DNA of 64,000 nucleotides from Haliscomenobacter sp033763495 (GTDB lineage: Bacteria; Bacteroidota; Bacteroidia; Chitinophagales; Saprospiraceae), in assembly GCF_033763495.1 (NCBI RefSeq), contig NZ_JANRKL010000035.1, positions 186,001-250,000 of the forward strand, in the 5' to 3' direction. Every line of letters starts with the position of its first letter. Positions within the stretch are counted from its first letter, which is position 1. The notes under the pieces are model-generated. The model was given only the letters and a program-made list of their open reading frames with translations, had not been told where the DNA came from and did no database searches. Below are positions 52,108-61,106 of this stretch, piece by piece. Made by a program: the position numbers and the translations under genes.

Positions 52108-52205
52108 AGGTGTTTCTTCGGTGCCTTAGGTTTCTTAGGTGGTGAAACATGCTTTGTTTTGTTTTTTTTACCACCTAAGAAACCTAAGGCACCGAAGAGG
52201 CACCT
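52108..52205. repeat. Long inverted repeat with CCTAAG words
   Basis: Arms of 36 bp (52108-52143 and 52170-52205) differ at three bases and enclose a 26-nt, T-rich loop. Words of 8-9 nt (CACCTAAG, AAACCTAAG, GCACCGAAG) follow one another in the arms. It lies between the alpha-amylase stop and the RidA start, both minus strand. Confidence 0.85.
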
Positions 52206-52218
52206 CAGTCGCTTTTGT

Positions 52219-54156
52219 CTACTGCAACTCTATGACCCGTACCGAAAAAGGTTCAATCCTAATGGCATTCAAATTTACCGCCTCCTCCTTGAGCACATCT
52301 CGCCCAGTTCGATAGCCCTTCAGCATTTCAGCATAACGCTCAAGCTTATGTTCCTGGGCCTTATCAGTTGTATTCCAAAGCATCATCACCCGCTTGGCGT
52401 CATCGTAGCGGAAGTATACGTAAATACCATCTTCGGGTATAAAATGTCGGGTTTTACCCGTTTGAAGGGCTGAAGTGTTTTTCCGGTAGTGCAATAACTT
52501 GCGCAAGAGTTGATAAGTCGTTTCCTCCATCCCCTGACGTCCTGCCGCAGTGAATTTGTTCAATTTATCTTCCTTCCAACCACCCAAAAAATCTTTACGC
52601 CCAGCTTCACCAAAGGAACCTCCAGCGCCCGTAATGCCAATTTCAGTGCCATAATACAAGCAAGGCAAACCACGGATGGTCAAAAGTGCAGTCAATCCAG
52701 CGTGGTATTTTTGCCAATCATTGTTTAGCACCGTCAAAAAGCGACTAACGTCATGATTGTCCAAAAAAGTGACATTCCGGCGGGCATCCTGGTACAAAAA
52801 GTCATTGCTAAGGGTGAGGTAAAGGCGATTGGCCCCCTCCGTCCAACCTTGTCGGCCTGAAGCGGCTTCCAAGAGGGCATAATTCAACTGAAAATCTGTC
52901 ACGGAGGGCAAAAACCGTTGGCCTTCGGTCAGTCGGTTTCCAGCTGTAAACTGAGCCTGGGAAAGGGTACTCTGTACCCAGGTTTCAGCAAAAAAAGTAA
53001 AGCCTGGGTATTCTTCCTGAATCCTTTTGCCCCAATTGATCATAAAATCCTGTTCGGGATAAAAATAAGTATCGATGCGGAAGGCATCCTGACCCGAGTA
53101 TTCCATCCACCACAGATTGCTGTACAACAGGAAATTGGCCAAAAATGGGTTACGTTGGTTCAGGTCGGGCATATGGCTGTCGAACCATCCATTCGCTAAA
53201 CGCTGTCGGTCCGCCGCTGAGACATAAGGATCAATCCATACCGCATCCCGGTAATTGGATTTCGTATAAGTAGGCCATTCCTGGTTGATCCAATCCTTGA
53301 AGGGGATATCCCGGATGGTCCAATGGCGATCTCCTACGTGGTTGTGGATGATGTCCATTACCACTTTGATGCCTTTGGCATGCGCCTTTTCAACCAGTTG
53401 TTTGTACAATTCATTGCTGCCATAACGCTTGTCAATGGTATAATGATCGGTAGGTGCATATCCATGATAGGACTCATAAGGCTGATCGGATTCCAGCACG
53501 GGCATGACCCAAATGGCCGTAATGCCTAGGTCTTGAAGGTAATCCAGTCGATCGATGATGCCCTGAATATCCCCACCGTGGCGAAAATAGATTTTATCTC
53601 GGTTCAGCAAATCTGAACTCATGTCTTCAAAACGATCGTTGCTTGAATCCCCATTGGCAAAACGATCGGGCATAATCAGGTACATGTTGTCGGCCGGGCT
53701 CAGAGGCTGGTGGTACAAGGGGTTGCGCTCGCGGGCACGCAATTCATAGGGGTATGTTTTTTGTCCATCACACAAAGAAATGAGCATTTGGCCGGGTTTG
53801 GCGGAGGCGTTGATTTGTAGGTCGATGAACAAATAATTGGGGTTTTCTGCGGCATGTACCTTCAATACCTTTACACCAGGGTATTTGATTTTTACCGAAC
53901 ATTTGTGGATGTTCTGGTCGTAAATCATCAATTGGAGGTTAGTATTTTTCATACCTATCCACCAGTTGGGCGGGCAAATTCGGGCCTTATCCACTTTGCC
54001 TCCAGTTGGCAGGTGTTGCTGGTACTCCGAAAGCTGCATGCCGATGGGCAAGCGTTGCATGGGGTTATTGTCGTAAATGTTTTGCGCAATGAGTAGCGCT
54101 GGTCCCATTAAACCAAAACAAAGTAAAGTTCTTGCTAGCGATCTAAACAATTTCAT
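52219..54156 (-). CDS. Exported alpha-amylase family enzyme (GH13)
   Basis: A 645-residue secreted GH13 enzyme. The ATG at 54156 starts a signal peptide (MKLFRSLARTLLCFGLMGPALLIAQ), so it is preferred to the one at 54252. An N-terminal immunoglobulin-like domain of the cyclomaltodextrinase type (about 25-120) precedes the barrel. Catalytic residues: Asp in QDAFRIDTYFYPE, Glu in TFFAETWVQS, Asp in TFLDNHDVSR. Such enzymes cleave alpha-1,4-glucans or cyclodextrins in the periplasm or outside. It would feed malto-oligosaccharides to MalQ at 19735. No neighbouring susCD genes. Confidence 0.9.
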   Translation of the reverse strand: MKLFRSLARTLLCFGLMGPALLIAQNIYDNNPMQRLPIGMQLSEYQQHLPTGGKVDKARICPPNWWIGMKNTNLQLMIYDQNIHKCSVKIKYPGVKVLKVHAAENPNYLFIDLQINASAKPGQMLISLCDGQKTYPYELRARERNPLYHQPLSPADNMYLIMPDRFANGDSSNDRFEDMSSDLLNRDKIYFRHGGDIQGIIDRLDYLQDLGITAIWVMPVLESDQPYESYHGYAPTDHYTIDKRYGSNELYKQLVEKAHAKGIKVVMDIIHNHVGDRHWTIRDIPFKDWINQEWPTYTKSNYRDAVWIDPYVSAADRQRLANGWFDSHMPDLNQRNPFLANFLLYSNLWWMEYSGQDAFRIDTYFYPEQDFMINWGKRIQEEYPGFTFFAETWVQSTLSQAQFTAGNRLTEGQRFLPSVTDFQLNYALLEAASGRQGWTEGANRLYLTLSNDFLYQDARRNVTFLDNHDVSRFLTVLNNDWQKYHAGLTALLTIRGLPCLYYGTEIGITGAGGSFGEAGRKDFLGGWKEDKLNKFTAAGRQGMEETTYQLLRKLLHYRKNTSALQTGKTRHFIPEDGIYVYFRYDDAKRVMMLWNTTDKAQEHKLERYAEMLKGYRTGRDVLKEEAVNLNAIRIEPFSVRVIELQ

Positions 54157-54324
54157 AAAAACAAATTTTTGACAAGAAATAAAACCTTGTCTGGCTTTCC
54201 AAGTTTTTCGCGTGCCACTTCCCTGAATCGTGGAACCACTTTTCCTGAGCATGCTCTAGATAGTGAAAAAACAATTGGAAACCCAAAATTTTTAGCCCTG
54301 CCATTTTGACACCCCACTCCACAT

Positions 54325-54340
54325 TGGCACGACATATGCT
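54325..54340 (+). promoter_or_regulatory. Sigma-54-like promoter upstream of groES
   Basis: TGGCACGACATATGCT has GG at 54326-54327 and GC at 54338-54339, spaced 10 nt, and matches consensus TGGCACG-N4-TTGCW except for the first T of TTGC. The start would lie near 54351, giving a 47-nt leader. No CIRCE palindrome and no TAnnTTTG box are seen in this gap. Confidence 0.45.
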
Positions 54341-54397
54341 AAGTGATAGACGTTATTTAAACCTAAAGTTTCAAAACTATTTACTAATATTCTGATT

Positions 54398-54661
54398 ATG
54401 AAGCCTATCAACGATCGAGTTGTTGTTAAACCCGCTCCGGCTGAAGAGAAAACCAAAGGTGGTATCATCATTCCTGACACTGCCAAAGAAAAACCGCAGC
54501 GCGGTGAAGTTGTGGCCGTTGGCCCAGGTAAAGACGGTAATTTGATGACCGTTCAGGTTGGCGACATCGTTCTTTATGGCAAATACGCCGGCCAAGAACT
54601 GAATTACGAAGGTCAGGAGTATCTGATCATGCGTGAAGACGACATTCTGGTTGTTATTTAA
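54398..54661 (+). CDS. groES: Co-chaperonin GroES
   Basis: An 87-residue protein covering the full GroES fold: MKPINDRVVVKPAPAEEKTKGGIIIPD at the start, the mobile loop containing KTKGGIIIPDTAKEKPQRG, and QVGDIVLYGKYAGQELNYEGQEYLIMREDDILVVI at the end. It caps the GroEL cavity, in seven-fold rings. Slightly shorter than the usual about 95 residues. It is followed after 92 nt by groEL, forming the groESL operon. Confidence 0.97.
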   Translation: MKPINDRVVVKPAPAEEKTKGGIIIPDTAKEKPQRGEVVAVGPGKDGNLMTVQVGDIVLYGKYAGQELNYEGQEYLIMREDDILVVI

Positions 54662-54753
54662 TCAACCTGTCACTTCGTCTTACTGACTTTGGGCGCATGA
54701 CATAGCGTCCTCTTTCCAAATTACCTTTTTCGACATTTAAATTCAAAAGCAAT

Positions 54754-56388
54754 ATGGCTAAGGAAATTAGCTTCAACCGCGACGCAAGAGAAAAATTGCG
54801 CGCTGGTGTAGATGCTCTGGCTAATGCAGTGAAAGTAACCCTCGGACCCAAAGGCCGCAACGTGGTTATCCAAAAAAGCTTCGGTGCACCTCAAATTACC
54901 AAAGACGGGGTTACCGTGGCCAAAGAAATTGAATTGGAAGACGCCGTTGAAAACATGGGCGCTCAAATGGTAAAAGAAGTAGCGTCCAAAACCGCCGATA
55001 TTGCAGGTGATGGTACCACTACAGCAACCGTTTTGGCTCAAGCCATGATCAACGCAGGCTTGAAAAACGTAGCTGCTGGTGCCAACCCAATGGACCTTAA
55101 GCGGGGTATGGACAAGGCTGTTCGAAAAGTGGTAGAAAACCTCAAAGAACAGTCTGAGCAAATTGGCGACGATTTTGAAAAAATCAAACAAGTTGCTGCA
55201 ATCTCTGCCAACAACGACGAAGAAATTGGTGCCTTGATCGCTGATGCGATGAAGCGGGTAACCAAAGACGGCGTCATCACTGTAGAAGAAGCCAAAGGAA
55301 CCGATACTTATGTAGATGAAGTATTGGGTATGCAATTCGACCGTGGCTACCTTTCTCCTTACTTTGTGACCAACACAGAGGACATGACCGCGGAGTACGA
55401 AAGTCCATATATCCTTATCACTGACCGCAAAATTTCCAACATGGCCGACATCGTGCCAGTTTTGGAAAAAGTTGTGGGTAGCGGTCGTTCTTTGTTGATC
55501 ATCGCTGAAGACATTGAAAGCCAGGCTTTGGGCGTATTGGTGGTTAACCGCCTGCGTGCCAACCTGAAAATCGTTGCCGTTAAAGCTCCAGGATTTGGCG
55601 ACCGCCGCAAAGCAATGTTGGAAGACATCGCCGTTTTGACAGGTGGTACCGTGATCTCCGAAGAAAAAGGCTACAAACTGGAAAACGCTGGTTTGGAACA
55701 CCTCGGACTTGCTGAAAAAATCGAAGTGGACAAAGACAACACGACGATCATCAACGGTAAGGGTGATGAAGAGCTGATCAATGCTCGTATTTCCCAAATC
55801 AAGCAGCAAATTGTTGCTACGACTTCTGACTACGATCGCGAAAAACTGCAAGAGCGTTTGGCAAAATTGTCAGGCGGGGTGGCAGTACTTTATGTAGGTG
55901 CACCTACCGAAGTAGAAATGAAGGAGAAAAAAGACCGCGTTGACGATGCCCTGCACGCAACCCGTGCTGCTATCGAAGAAGGTATTGTTGCAGGTGGTGG
56001 TGTGGCCTTGGTACGTGCAATCAAAGCACTAACCAATGCCAAAGGCACCAACGAAGACGAAACCATCGGGATGGCCATCGTGAAAAAAGCACTGGAAGCG
56101 CCCTTGCGTTGCATTGCTGAAAACGCTGGTGTAGAAGGTTCCGTAGTTTTGCAACGGGTATCCAACTCCAAAGATTCTATGGGTTACAACGCCCGTACCG
56201 ACAAATACGAAGACCTGAAAAAAGCAGGCGTAATTGACCCTACGAAGGTTACCCGCGTTGCTTTGGAAAATGCTTCTTCCATTGCCGGAATGGTGTTGAC
56301 TACCGAATGTGTTGTAAATGACAAACCAGAGAAAGATGCTGCAATGCCAAATATGCATGGCGGTGGCGGGATGCCTGGGATGATGTAA
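54754..56388 (+). CDS. groEL: Chaperonin GroEL
   Basis: A 544-residue type I chaperonin, full length. Markers: the ATP-binding motif DGTTTATVLAQAM, TLGPKGRNVVIQKSFG, CIAENAGVEGSVVLQRV and a GGM-rich C-terminal tail (PNMHGGGGMPGMM). It folds cytoplasmic proteins in a double-ring with GroES. Second gene of the groESL operon, 92 nt after groES. A terminator follows at 56403. The candidate sigma-54-type promoter upstream of groES would place the operon under an activator rather than the usual HrcA/CIRCE control. Confidence 0.98.
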   Translation: MAKEISFNRDAREKLRAGVDALANAVKVTLGPKGRNVVIQKSFGAPQITKDGVTVAKEIELEDAVENMGAQMVKEVASKTADIAGDGTTTATVLAQAMINAGLKNVAAGANPMDLKRGMDKAVRKVVENLKEQSEQIGDDFEKIKQVAAISANNDEEIGALIADAMKRVTKDGVITVEEAKGTDTYVDEVLGMQFDRGYLSPYFVTNTEDMTAEYESPYILITDRKISNMADIVPVLEKVVGSGRSLLIIAEDIESQALGVLVVNRLRANLKIVAVKAPGFGDRRKAMLEDIAVLTGGTVISEEKGYKLENAGLEHLGLAEKIEVDKDNTTIINGKGDEELINARISQIKQQIVATTSDYDREKLQERLAKLSGGVAVLYVGAPTEVEMKEKKDRVDDALHATRAAIEEGIVAGGGVALVRAIKALTNAKGTNEDETIGMAIVKKALEAPLRCIAENAGVEGSVVLQRVSNSKDSMGYNARTDKYEDLKKAGVIDPTKVTRVALENASSIAGMVLTTECVVNDKPEKDAAMPNMHGGGGMPGMM

Positions 56389-56402
56389 TAAAGTATAAGT
56401 GG

Positions 56403-56445
56403 AAAAGGCTATCTTTGACTTAGGTTGGGGATAGCCTTTTTTTAT
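56403..56445 (+). terminator. Terminator of the groESL operon
   Basis: Arms AAAAGGCTATC (56403-56413) and GATAGCCTTTT (56430-56440), followed by further T residues. Confidence 0.88.
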
Positions 56446-56482
56446 TTAGGCCCATTTTGAATTAAAAATCAAAGCTTTAAAC

Positions 56483-58162
56483 ATGCGTAAAATGTACTCC
56501 CCTTTAGGGGTCGGGGGTTGGCAGACCTTAGCACAATTCTGGGCTGAATGCCTCTTGCTGCTGCTCTTCACGGTCGCACAACTTCAATTTGTAGTTGCAC
56601 AAAATCCGATCCCCGCCCTTCGCAAGCAGGGCGACGTCACCCAGTTCATTGTCGGCGGCAAACCCTTTATTATGCTGGGTGGCGAACTCGGCAACTCCTC
56701 TGCCTCCACCATTCAAAACATGCAGCCCATTTGGCCCAAGCTCAAGGCCATGCACCTCAACACGGTGCTGATTCCCGTGTATTGGGAACTGCTCGAACCC
56801 CAGGAAGGAAAATACGATTTCACTTTACTCCGCGACCTGATTAATGATGCCCGCAAAAACGAGCTCAAAATTGTTTTCCTCTGGTTTGGTTCCTGGAAAA
56901 ACAGCATGTCGAGCCACGCTCCAGCCTGGGTCAAACTCAACCAAGACAAGTACCCTCGGGTAAAAGACAATACTGGCCGCAGCCAGGAGATTCTGAGTTC
57001 CTTTAGTGAAAACAACATCCAAGCCGACCTGCGGGCTTTTGAAAAACTGATGGGCTTCATCAAGGAATACGATGGCACGCAGCATACCGTGATCATGGTG
57101 CAGGTAGAAAATGAGATCGGGATGTTGCCCTCCGCGCGAGATCACCACCCCTTGGCCAATGCAGTTTTCCAAAAATCAGTACCCAGCGAATTGATCAAAT
57201 ACCTCCAGCAAAACAAGGAAAAACTCGCCCCCGAATTTCTGCAAATCTGGAAGAACAACGGCTACAAAACCTCAGGTAACTGGGAAGAGATATTTGGCAA
57301 GGGCCTCCACACCGACGAGATTTTTATGGCCTGGTACTATGCCCTTTTTGCCAATAAAATCACCGCAGCAGGGAAAAAAATCTACCCTTTGCCTATGTTC
57401 GTCAATGCCGCACTGAATCGCCCGGGGCGTGAGCCTGGAAATTATCCGAGTGCAGGCCCCCTACCCCATTTGATGGACGTTTGGAAAGCTGCAGGTCCAG
57501 CCATTGATTTTCTCGCTCCTGATTTTTACAATCCCGATTTTAAACACTGGAATGACCTGTATACCCGTCAGGGTGATCCTTTATTTGTTCCAGAACACCG
57601 CTTTGATCCGACCGTAGCTGCCAAGGCGATCTATGCCATTGGCCATTACAACGCTTTAGGTTTTTCTCCATTTTCCATTGAATCCACCGAAAAACCAAGT
57701 GAGGAAGGTTTGGGTAAAATGTACCAATTGATTGAATCCCTCAGCCCCCTGATCAGCAGCAACCAGGGTAAAGGCAAAATTGAAGGGGTGCTTTTGGACA
57801 AAACCAATTCGGAAACAATTGTACGGATGGGTAAATACGAGTTTACCTTCAAACACGAGTTTACCCTGGGCTGGTCGCCGGGTGCTTCCGCTGCAGAATG
57901 GCCGATGGCTGGGGCGATGTTGATCCAAACGGGGGAAGATGAGTTTTATTTGGCGGGAACAGGGGTGGTAGTCACCTTCAAACCAGTTTCTGATCCTGCC
58001 CTTAACATTGGTATTTTAAAAGTGGATGAAGGAGCTTTTGAGCAAAATCAGTGGAAAATTTTGCGGCATTTGAATGGGGATCAAACGCATCAAGGGCGGC
58101 ATGTGCGGATACCGTATGCGCAGTATGGGGTGCAACGGGTGGAGTTGTATGTATATAAGTAA
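56483..58162 (+). CDS. GH35 beta-galactosidase-like protein
   Basis: A 559-residue exported GH35-family enzyme of the DUF5597-containing type. Residues about 40-340 form the barrel: PFIMLGGELGNSSAS, LNTVLIPVYWELLEPQEGKYDF, and the acid/base Glu in IMVQVENEIGM; the nucleophile Glu is likely that in LFVPEHRFDP. A C-terminal beta domain with TGVVVTFKPV follows. The signal peptide (AECLLLLLFTVAQLQFVVAQ) begins only at about residue 21, preceded by MRKMYSPLGVGGWQTLAQFW, which is partly encoded by a CCCCTTTAGGGG palindrome. No better Met exists before the signal, so the N-terminus is uncertain. Confidence 0.85.
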   Translation: MRKMYSPLGVGGWQTLAQFWAECLLLLLFTVAQLQFVVAQNPIPALRKQGDVTQFIVGGKPFIMLGGELGNSSASTIQNMQPIWPKLKAMHLNTVLIPVYWELLEPQEGKYDFTLLRDLINDARKNELKIVFLWFGSWKNSMSSHAPAWVKLNQDKYPRVKDNTGRSQEILSSFSENNIQADLRAFEKLMGFIKEYDGTQHTVIMVQVENEIGMLPSARDHHPLANAVFQKSVPSELIKYLQQNKEKLAPEFLQIWKNNGYKTSGNWEEIFGKGLHTDEIFMAWYYALFANKITAAGKKIYPLPMFVNAALNRPGREPGNYPSAGPLPHLMDVWKAAGPAIDFLAPDFYNPDFKHWNDLYTRQGDPLFVPEHRFDPTVAAKAIYAIGHYNALGFSPFSIESTEKPSEEGLGKMYQLIESLSPLISSNQGKGKIEGVLLDKTNSETIVRMGKYEFTFKHEFTLGWSPGASAAEWPMAGAMLIQTGEDEFYLAGTGVVVTFKPVSDPALNIGILKVDEGAFEQNQWKILRHLNGDQTHQGRHVRIPYAQYGVQRVELYVYK

Positions 58163-58190
58163 TAGACAATAATGTTGGGTAATCCAGACA

Positions 58191-58226
58191 AATAAACCCT
58201 GGGAAAAAGCTCACCCAGGGTTTATT
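58191..58226. terminator. Perfect 13-bp hairpin between convergent genes
   Basis: Arms 58191-58203 (AATAAACCCTGGG) and 58214-58226 with a 10-nt loop; A/T-rich flanks on both sides. Serves the GH35 gene (+) and the gene ending at 58240 (-). Confidence 0.85.
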
Positions 58227-58239
58227 ATTTAATATCCAT

Positions 58240-59451
58240 CTACATCGAGGAAACCTTTCCTTCAGCCTTATTTTTCAAATATTCCGTTTTTGAATACTCA
58301 GAAAGAGCGCCTGGTTCTTTTAATTTTTTCAACTCATTGACTTCAGGAGCACCCTCAAAACGGATATTCATTTCGCTATATCCTTTGGTGTACAAAAAGA
58401 AAGTATTCGCCCCTCCCCCATTTGTCAGTGCTGATTCCGGGTACAAGAGTTCGATAAAATCGCCCGTCTTTTTGAGCACAACGTATTTTAGGTCAGCATC
58501 CGCCAGCAGAGCCAAGGCATTCTTTTTGTCTTGATCCATTGCAGAGTTGGGTTGGATGAAGGTTGTGGTCACCTGACCATTGGGCGTAAAATCCATTGCA
58601 GCGTAATCCAGTTCCCAAAACTTGAAGCCGGTTTCCACTTTCAATTCCAACTCTGGATCTTTTATGGTCATCAGGTTAAGTGGAACCACCAGATCACGAG
58701 CTTGTAAAGGTGTAGTGGCTACAAAATATTCCAGCAATTCCCACTCGCCATCCCGCTTGAGGTATACAGACAAGGGCAGGTCATTGTCGCGCATGCCTTG
58801 CAATCTTTCCGGGCTACTCAGGGCATTTTGTTCTTGCAACCAATTGGGGAAATCTTTGCCAAATTTGCGGTAGTAGCTGTTTACTATTCGTGCCATCCAT
58901 TCGGAGCTTTGTGCCCGCAGGATCAGCTTGCCCCTTTCGGTTCTTTCCGGTTTTTTAAACTTGAGGATGACCGCATTGCGGGAAAATTCTTCATTGTCAA
59001 AGGCAAAGACCTGATCATCTTTGGCACCAGTGGCCAGGCTTAAATCGCTGCCATTGGAACTGGTCACACTACTTGGCTTTTGAGCTTTGCCAATCAGGTG
59101 GGCTTTGCCACGTTGGTCCATAATCACCTCTTTGTTTTGAGGGTGCTGAACCACCAGCAGTTGAGCCATATCGGCATATTGCAAACCATTGGACTCATTG
59201 CTGATGCGTAGCTGGAAGTTGCCCGCCTGTGCCTGCAATCCCGGCAATGGGAAATATTCATAATTGGCGAGGTTCTCGCCAATCATGCCACTGTATAATT
59301 CACCTTGCGCTACGTACTTTTCTCCATTGTACACATAGACGGATGGGTGTAGACTCATTTTATCACCCAATGTAGTTGAGAGGAATAAAGCCATAAACAG
59401 GACGATACCTCTTTCTTTTGTGAAGTTAGTCAAGGTTTTCATGATGCTCAC
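58240..59451 (-). CDS. Exported protein of unknown function
   Basis: A 403-residue protein with a hydrophobic N-terminal stretch (RGIVLFMALFLSTTLG), likely a signal peptide. The body has no domain I can name. It contains KLILRAQSSEWMARIVNSYYRKFGKDFP and, near the C-terminus, KGYSEMNIRFEGAPEVNELKKL. Two likely beta-rich halves are separated by a low-complexity Ser/Asn stretch (SSVTSSNGSDLS). Start may be at the first or fourth residue (MKTLTNF). Monocistronic. Confidence 0.7.
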   Translation of the reverse strand: MSIMKTLTNFTKERGIVLFMALFLSTTLGDKMSLHPSVYVYNGEKYVAQGELYSGMIGENLANYEYFPLPGLQAQAGNFQLRISNESNGLQYADMAQLLVVQHPQNKEVIMDQRGKAHLIGKAQKPSSVTSSNGSDLSLATGAKDDQVFAFDNEEFSRNAVILKFKKPERTERGKLILRAQSSEWMARIVNSYYRKFGKDFPNWLQEQNALSSPERLQGMRDNDLPLSVYLKRDGEWELLEYFVATTPLQARDLVVPLNLMTIKDPELELKVETGFKFWELDYAAMDFTPNGQVTTTFIQPNSAMDQDKKNALALLADADLKYVVLKKTGDFIELLYPESALTNGGGANTFFLYTKGYSEMNIRFEGAPEVNELKKLKEPGALSEYSKTEYLKNKAEGKVSSM

Positions 59452-59570
59452 AAAATGGTTTTGTCCATTTCAGGAGAAAATTGCACCGTAATTGACAGAT
59501 TTACAATGACGTAGGTCATTAATAAACAGTGCGAATTGACAACATTGACCTTTGGGCTATTTTTTGGTGG

Positions 59571-59619
59571 CAGTTAAAAAAAAGGCATGAATGATGTGTT
59601 CTATTCCACCATCCATGCC
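59571..59619 (-). terminator. Terminator of the DUF2252 gene
   Basis: On the minus strand the hairpin AGGCATG...CATGCCT (59613-59619 with 59582-59588, extended by partial pairing inside) is followed by eight T residues. The rest of the 59452-59570 gap shows nothing else recognisable. Confidence 0.6.
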
Positions 59620-59645
59620 TATTCTCATTGAGGTTAAACCTCTCC

Positions 59646-60974
59646 TTACAAACCAGGAATCATCCGATTGCGGAATGCATCAAAGAACAAACGATGATCT
59701 TCTTTGACCCTTTCTGCATATTGCAAACTGAAAGTGGTGATGTAGTCTACGAAATCTGCCTCTCTGCCATCCAATGCTTCGTTGATGGCCTCTTCGATTG
59801 AATACTGAATCAGGGTCTGATCACTGTCATCATCTGAGCAACAGTGGATTTTGGCAATACAAGCACCTAATTTTTCAACAACTTCCAGAATGTCGTCTAC
59901 ATCATTGATGTGGTCCCAGTTCAAATCGGCAGTATAGGGTGATATCTCCGTCACAAACATACTGACTCCATCCATGGTCGTGTACCCGAGAAAAGGATCA
60001 GCGTTGGCCTGCAGAGCACGTTGGGATACGGAGGTGCGGTGGCCTTCGTTAACAAAGTAGTTTTTGATGTTGTCGTCTTTGATGTAGGGTGCTGCCGCTG
60101 AAGGACGAGCTACTTTCATGGAGATAATCAGGTCGTTTTCTAGTGCCTGGTTTTCCCCTTCCAGTAGGATACTGTATATTTTCAAACCAGCACTTCCTAC
60201 TCCAAGGCCCCGGCGAAAAGCCACATCCTTGATTTGATAGGTCATTTTGGAACGGCGTTTCCCACTGGGAATGGTATTGTAGTACTCAATAAGTGCCGCA
60301 TCTACTTTTTTGCGGGTTACTTCGTCTACTTCAGAAATCATGCTGTTGTTTTTAAAGTGCCGATCTCCATCTATGATTTCAGTTTCCGCATCGAGCAAGC
60401 CTACTCGGGTCAACTGTCGGGCATTGTACAACACTTGCAATAAGGCACCTTTGCTATTTTCGATTTTGATGGCAAAGTTTTTGCTTGCACCGCTAGCAAA
60501 TTCGGAAATCTGCTTCGCATAACCACGAGCCCCTTGTGCAACAATTTCCTTGATTTCAGCATCGCTCAGGGCTTTTTGGTAACCCAATAAGGCCAAGCTT
60601 GCACAAAAACGTTTTACATCCCAGGTAAATGGCGCAACATAAGCTTCATCAAAATCATTTACATCAAAGATTAAAACCCCTTTGCTGTTCATGTAGGTTC
60701 CAAAATTTTGAGCATGCAAATCGCCCTGGATCCAAACACGGCTGGTTTTTTCATTGAGAAATGGATCTTGATCTTGAGAAACATCGGCATAGAACAAGGC
60801 TGCACTGCCTCGGTAAAAGGCGAAAGGTGTTTCCGACATCTTGCGGAATTTCCCACGCCAAGCCCCTGCGTCAAGCGCAATCAGGTCTGAGTAGTGATCT
60901 GTAAAAGACCGAATGATGAATTGCTGGCGTTCAGCTGCATCGAGCTGAATTGGATGAGTACTGGCTGGAATCAT
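59646..60974 (-). CDS. DUF2252 family protein
   Basis: A 442-residue cytoplasmic protein of the DUF2252 family, which has a protein-kinase-like fold of unknown role. The ATG at 60974 (MIPASTHPIQLDAAERQQF) is preferred to the one at 61019, which adds hydrophobic residues of low coding quality. Family features: FAFYRGSAALFYAD, WIQGDLHAQNFGTY, FDVNDFDEAYVAPFTWDVKRF and IHCCSDD. The HxxN and DxNDFD residues are in the places of the kinase catalytic loop and metal site. Divergent from a Crp/Fnr gene that may control it. A TATATTTG box lies at 61007. Confidence 0.85.
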   Translation of the reverse strand: MIPASTHPIQLDAAERQQFIIRSFTDHYSDLIALDAGAWRGKFRKMSETPFAFYRGSAALFYADVSQDQDPFLNEKTSRVWIQGDLHAQNFGTYMNSKGVLIFDVNDFDEAYVAPFTWDVKRFCASLALLGYQKALSDAEIKEIVAQGARGYAKQISEFASGASKNFAIKIENSKGALLQVLYNARQLTRVGLLDAETEIIDGDRHFKNNSMISEVDEVTRKKVDAALIEYYNTIPSGKRRSKMTYQIKDVAFRRGLGVGSAGLKIYSILLEGENQALENDLIISMKVARPSAAAPYIKDDNIKNYFVNEGHRTSVSQRALQANADPFLGYTTMDGVSMFVTEISPYTADLNWDHINDVDDILEVVEKLGACIAKIHCCSDDDSDQTLIQYSIEEAINEALDGREADFVDYITTFSLQYAERVKEDHRLFFDAFRNRMIPGL

Positions 60975-61006
60975 TGCAAATAAATTGTTGTAAAAAATTA
61001 AACACT

Positions 61007-61014
61007 CAAATATA
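61007..61014 (-). promoter_or_regulatory. Candidate -7 box (TATATTTG) for the DUF2252 gene
   Basis: Perfect TAnnTTTG on the minus strand, 33 nt before the ATG at 60974. A TTG occurs 24 nt upstream, a longer spacer than usual. Confidence 0.3.
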
Positions 61015-61106
61015 ATCAAAATTAATTTTTAGATATATCAATAAAGGGCATAAAAAACTACTATTTTAGGCTCTAAAGACCTCAACCCTGTCCAAATAGT
61101 ACCCAC

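Noticed and set aside
54157..54397. CIRCE element upstream of groES
   Set aside because: The TTAGCACTC-N9-GAGTGCTAA inverted repeat was looked for and is not there.
54721..55851. 376-codon open frame opposite groEL
   Set aside because: Antisense shadow caused by groEL codon bias; groEL is certain.
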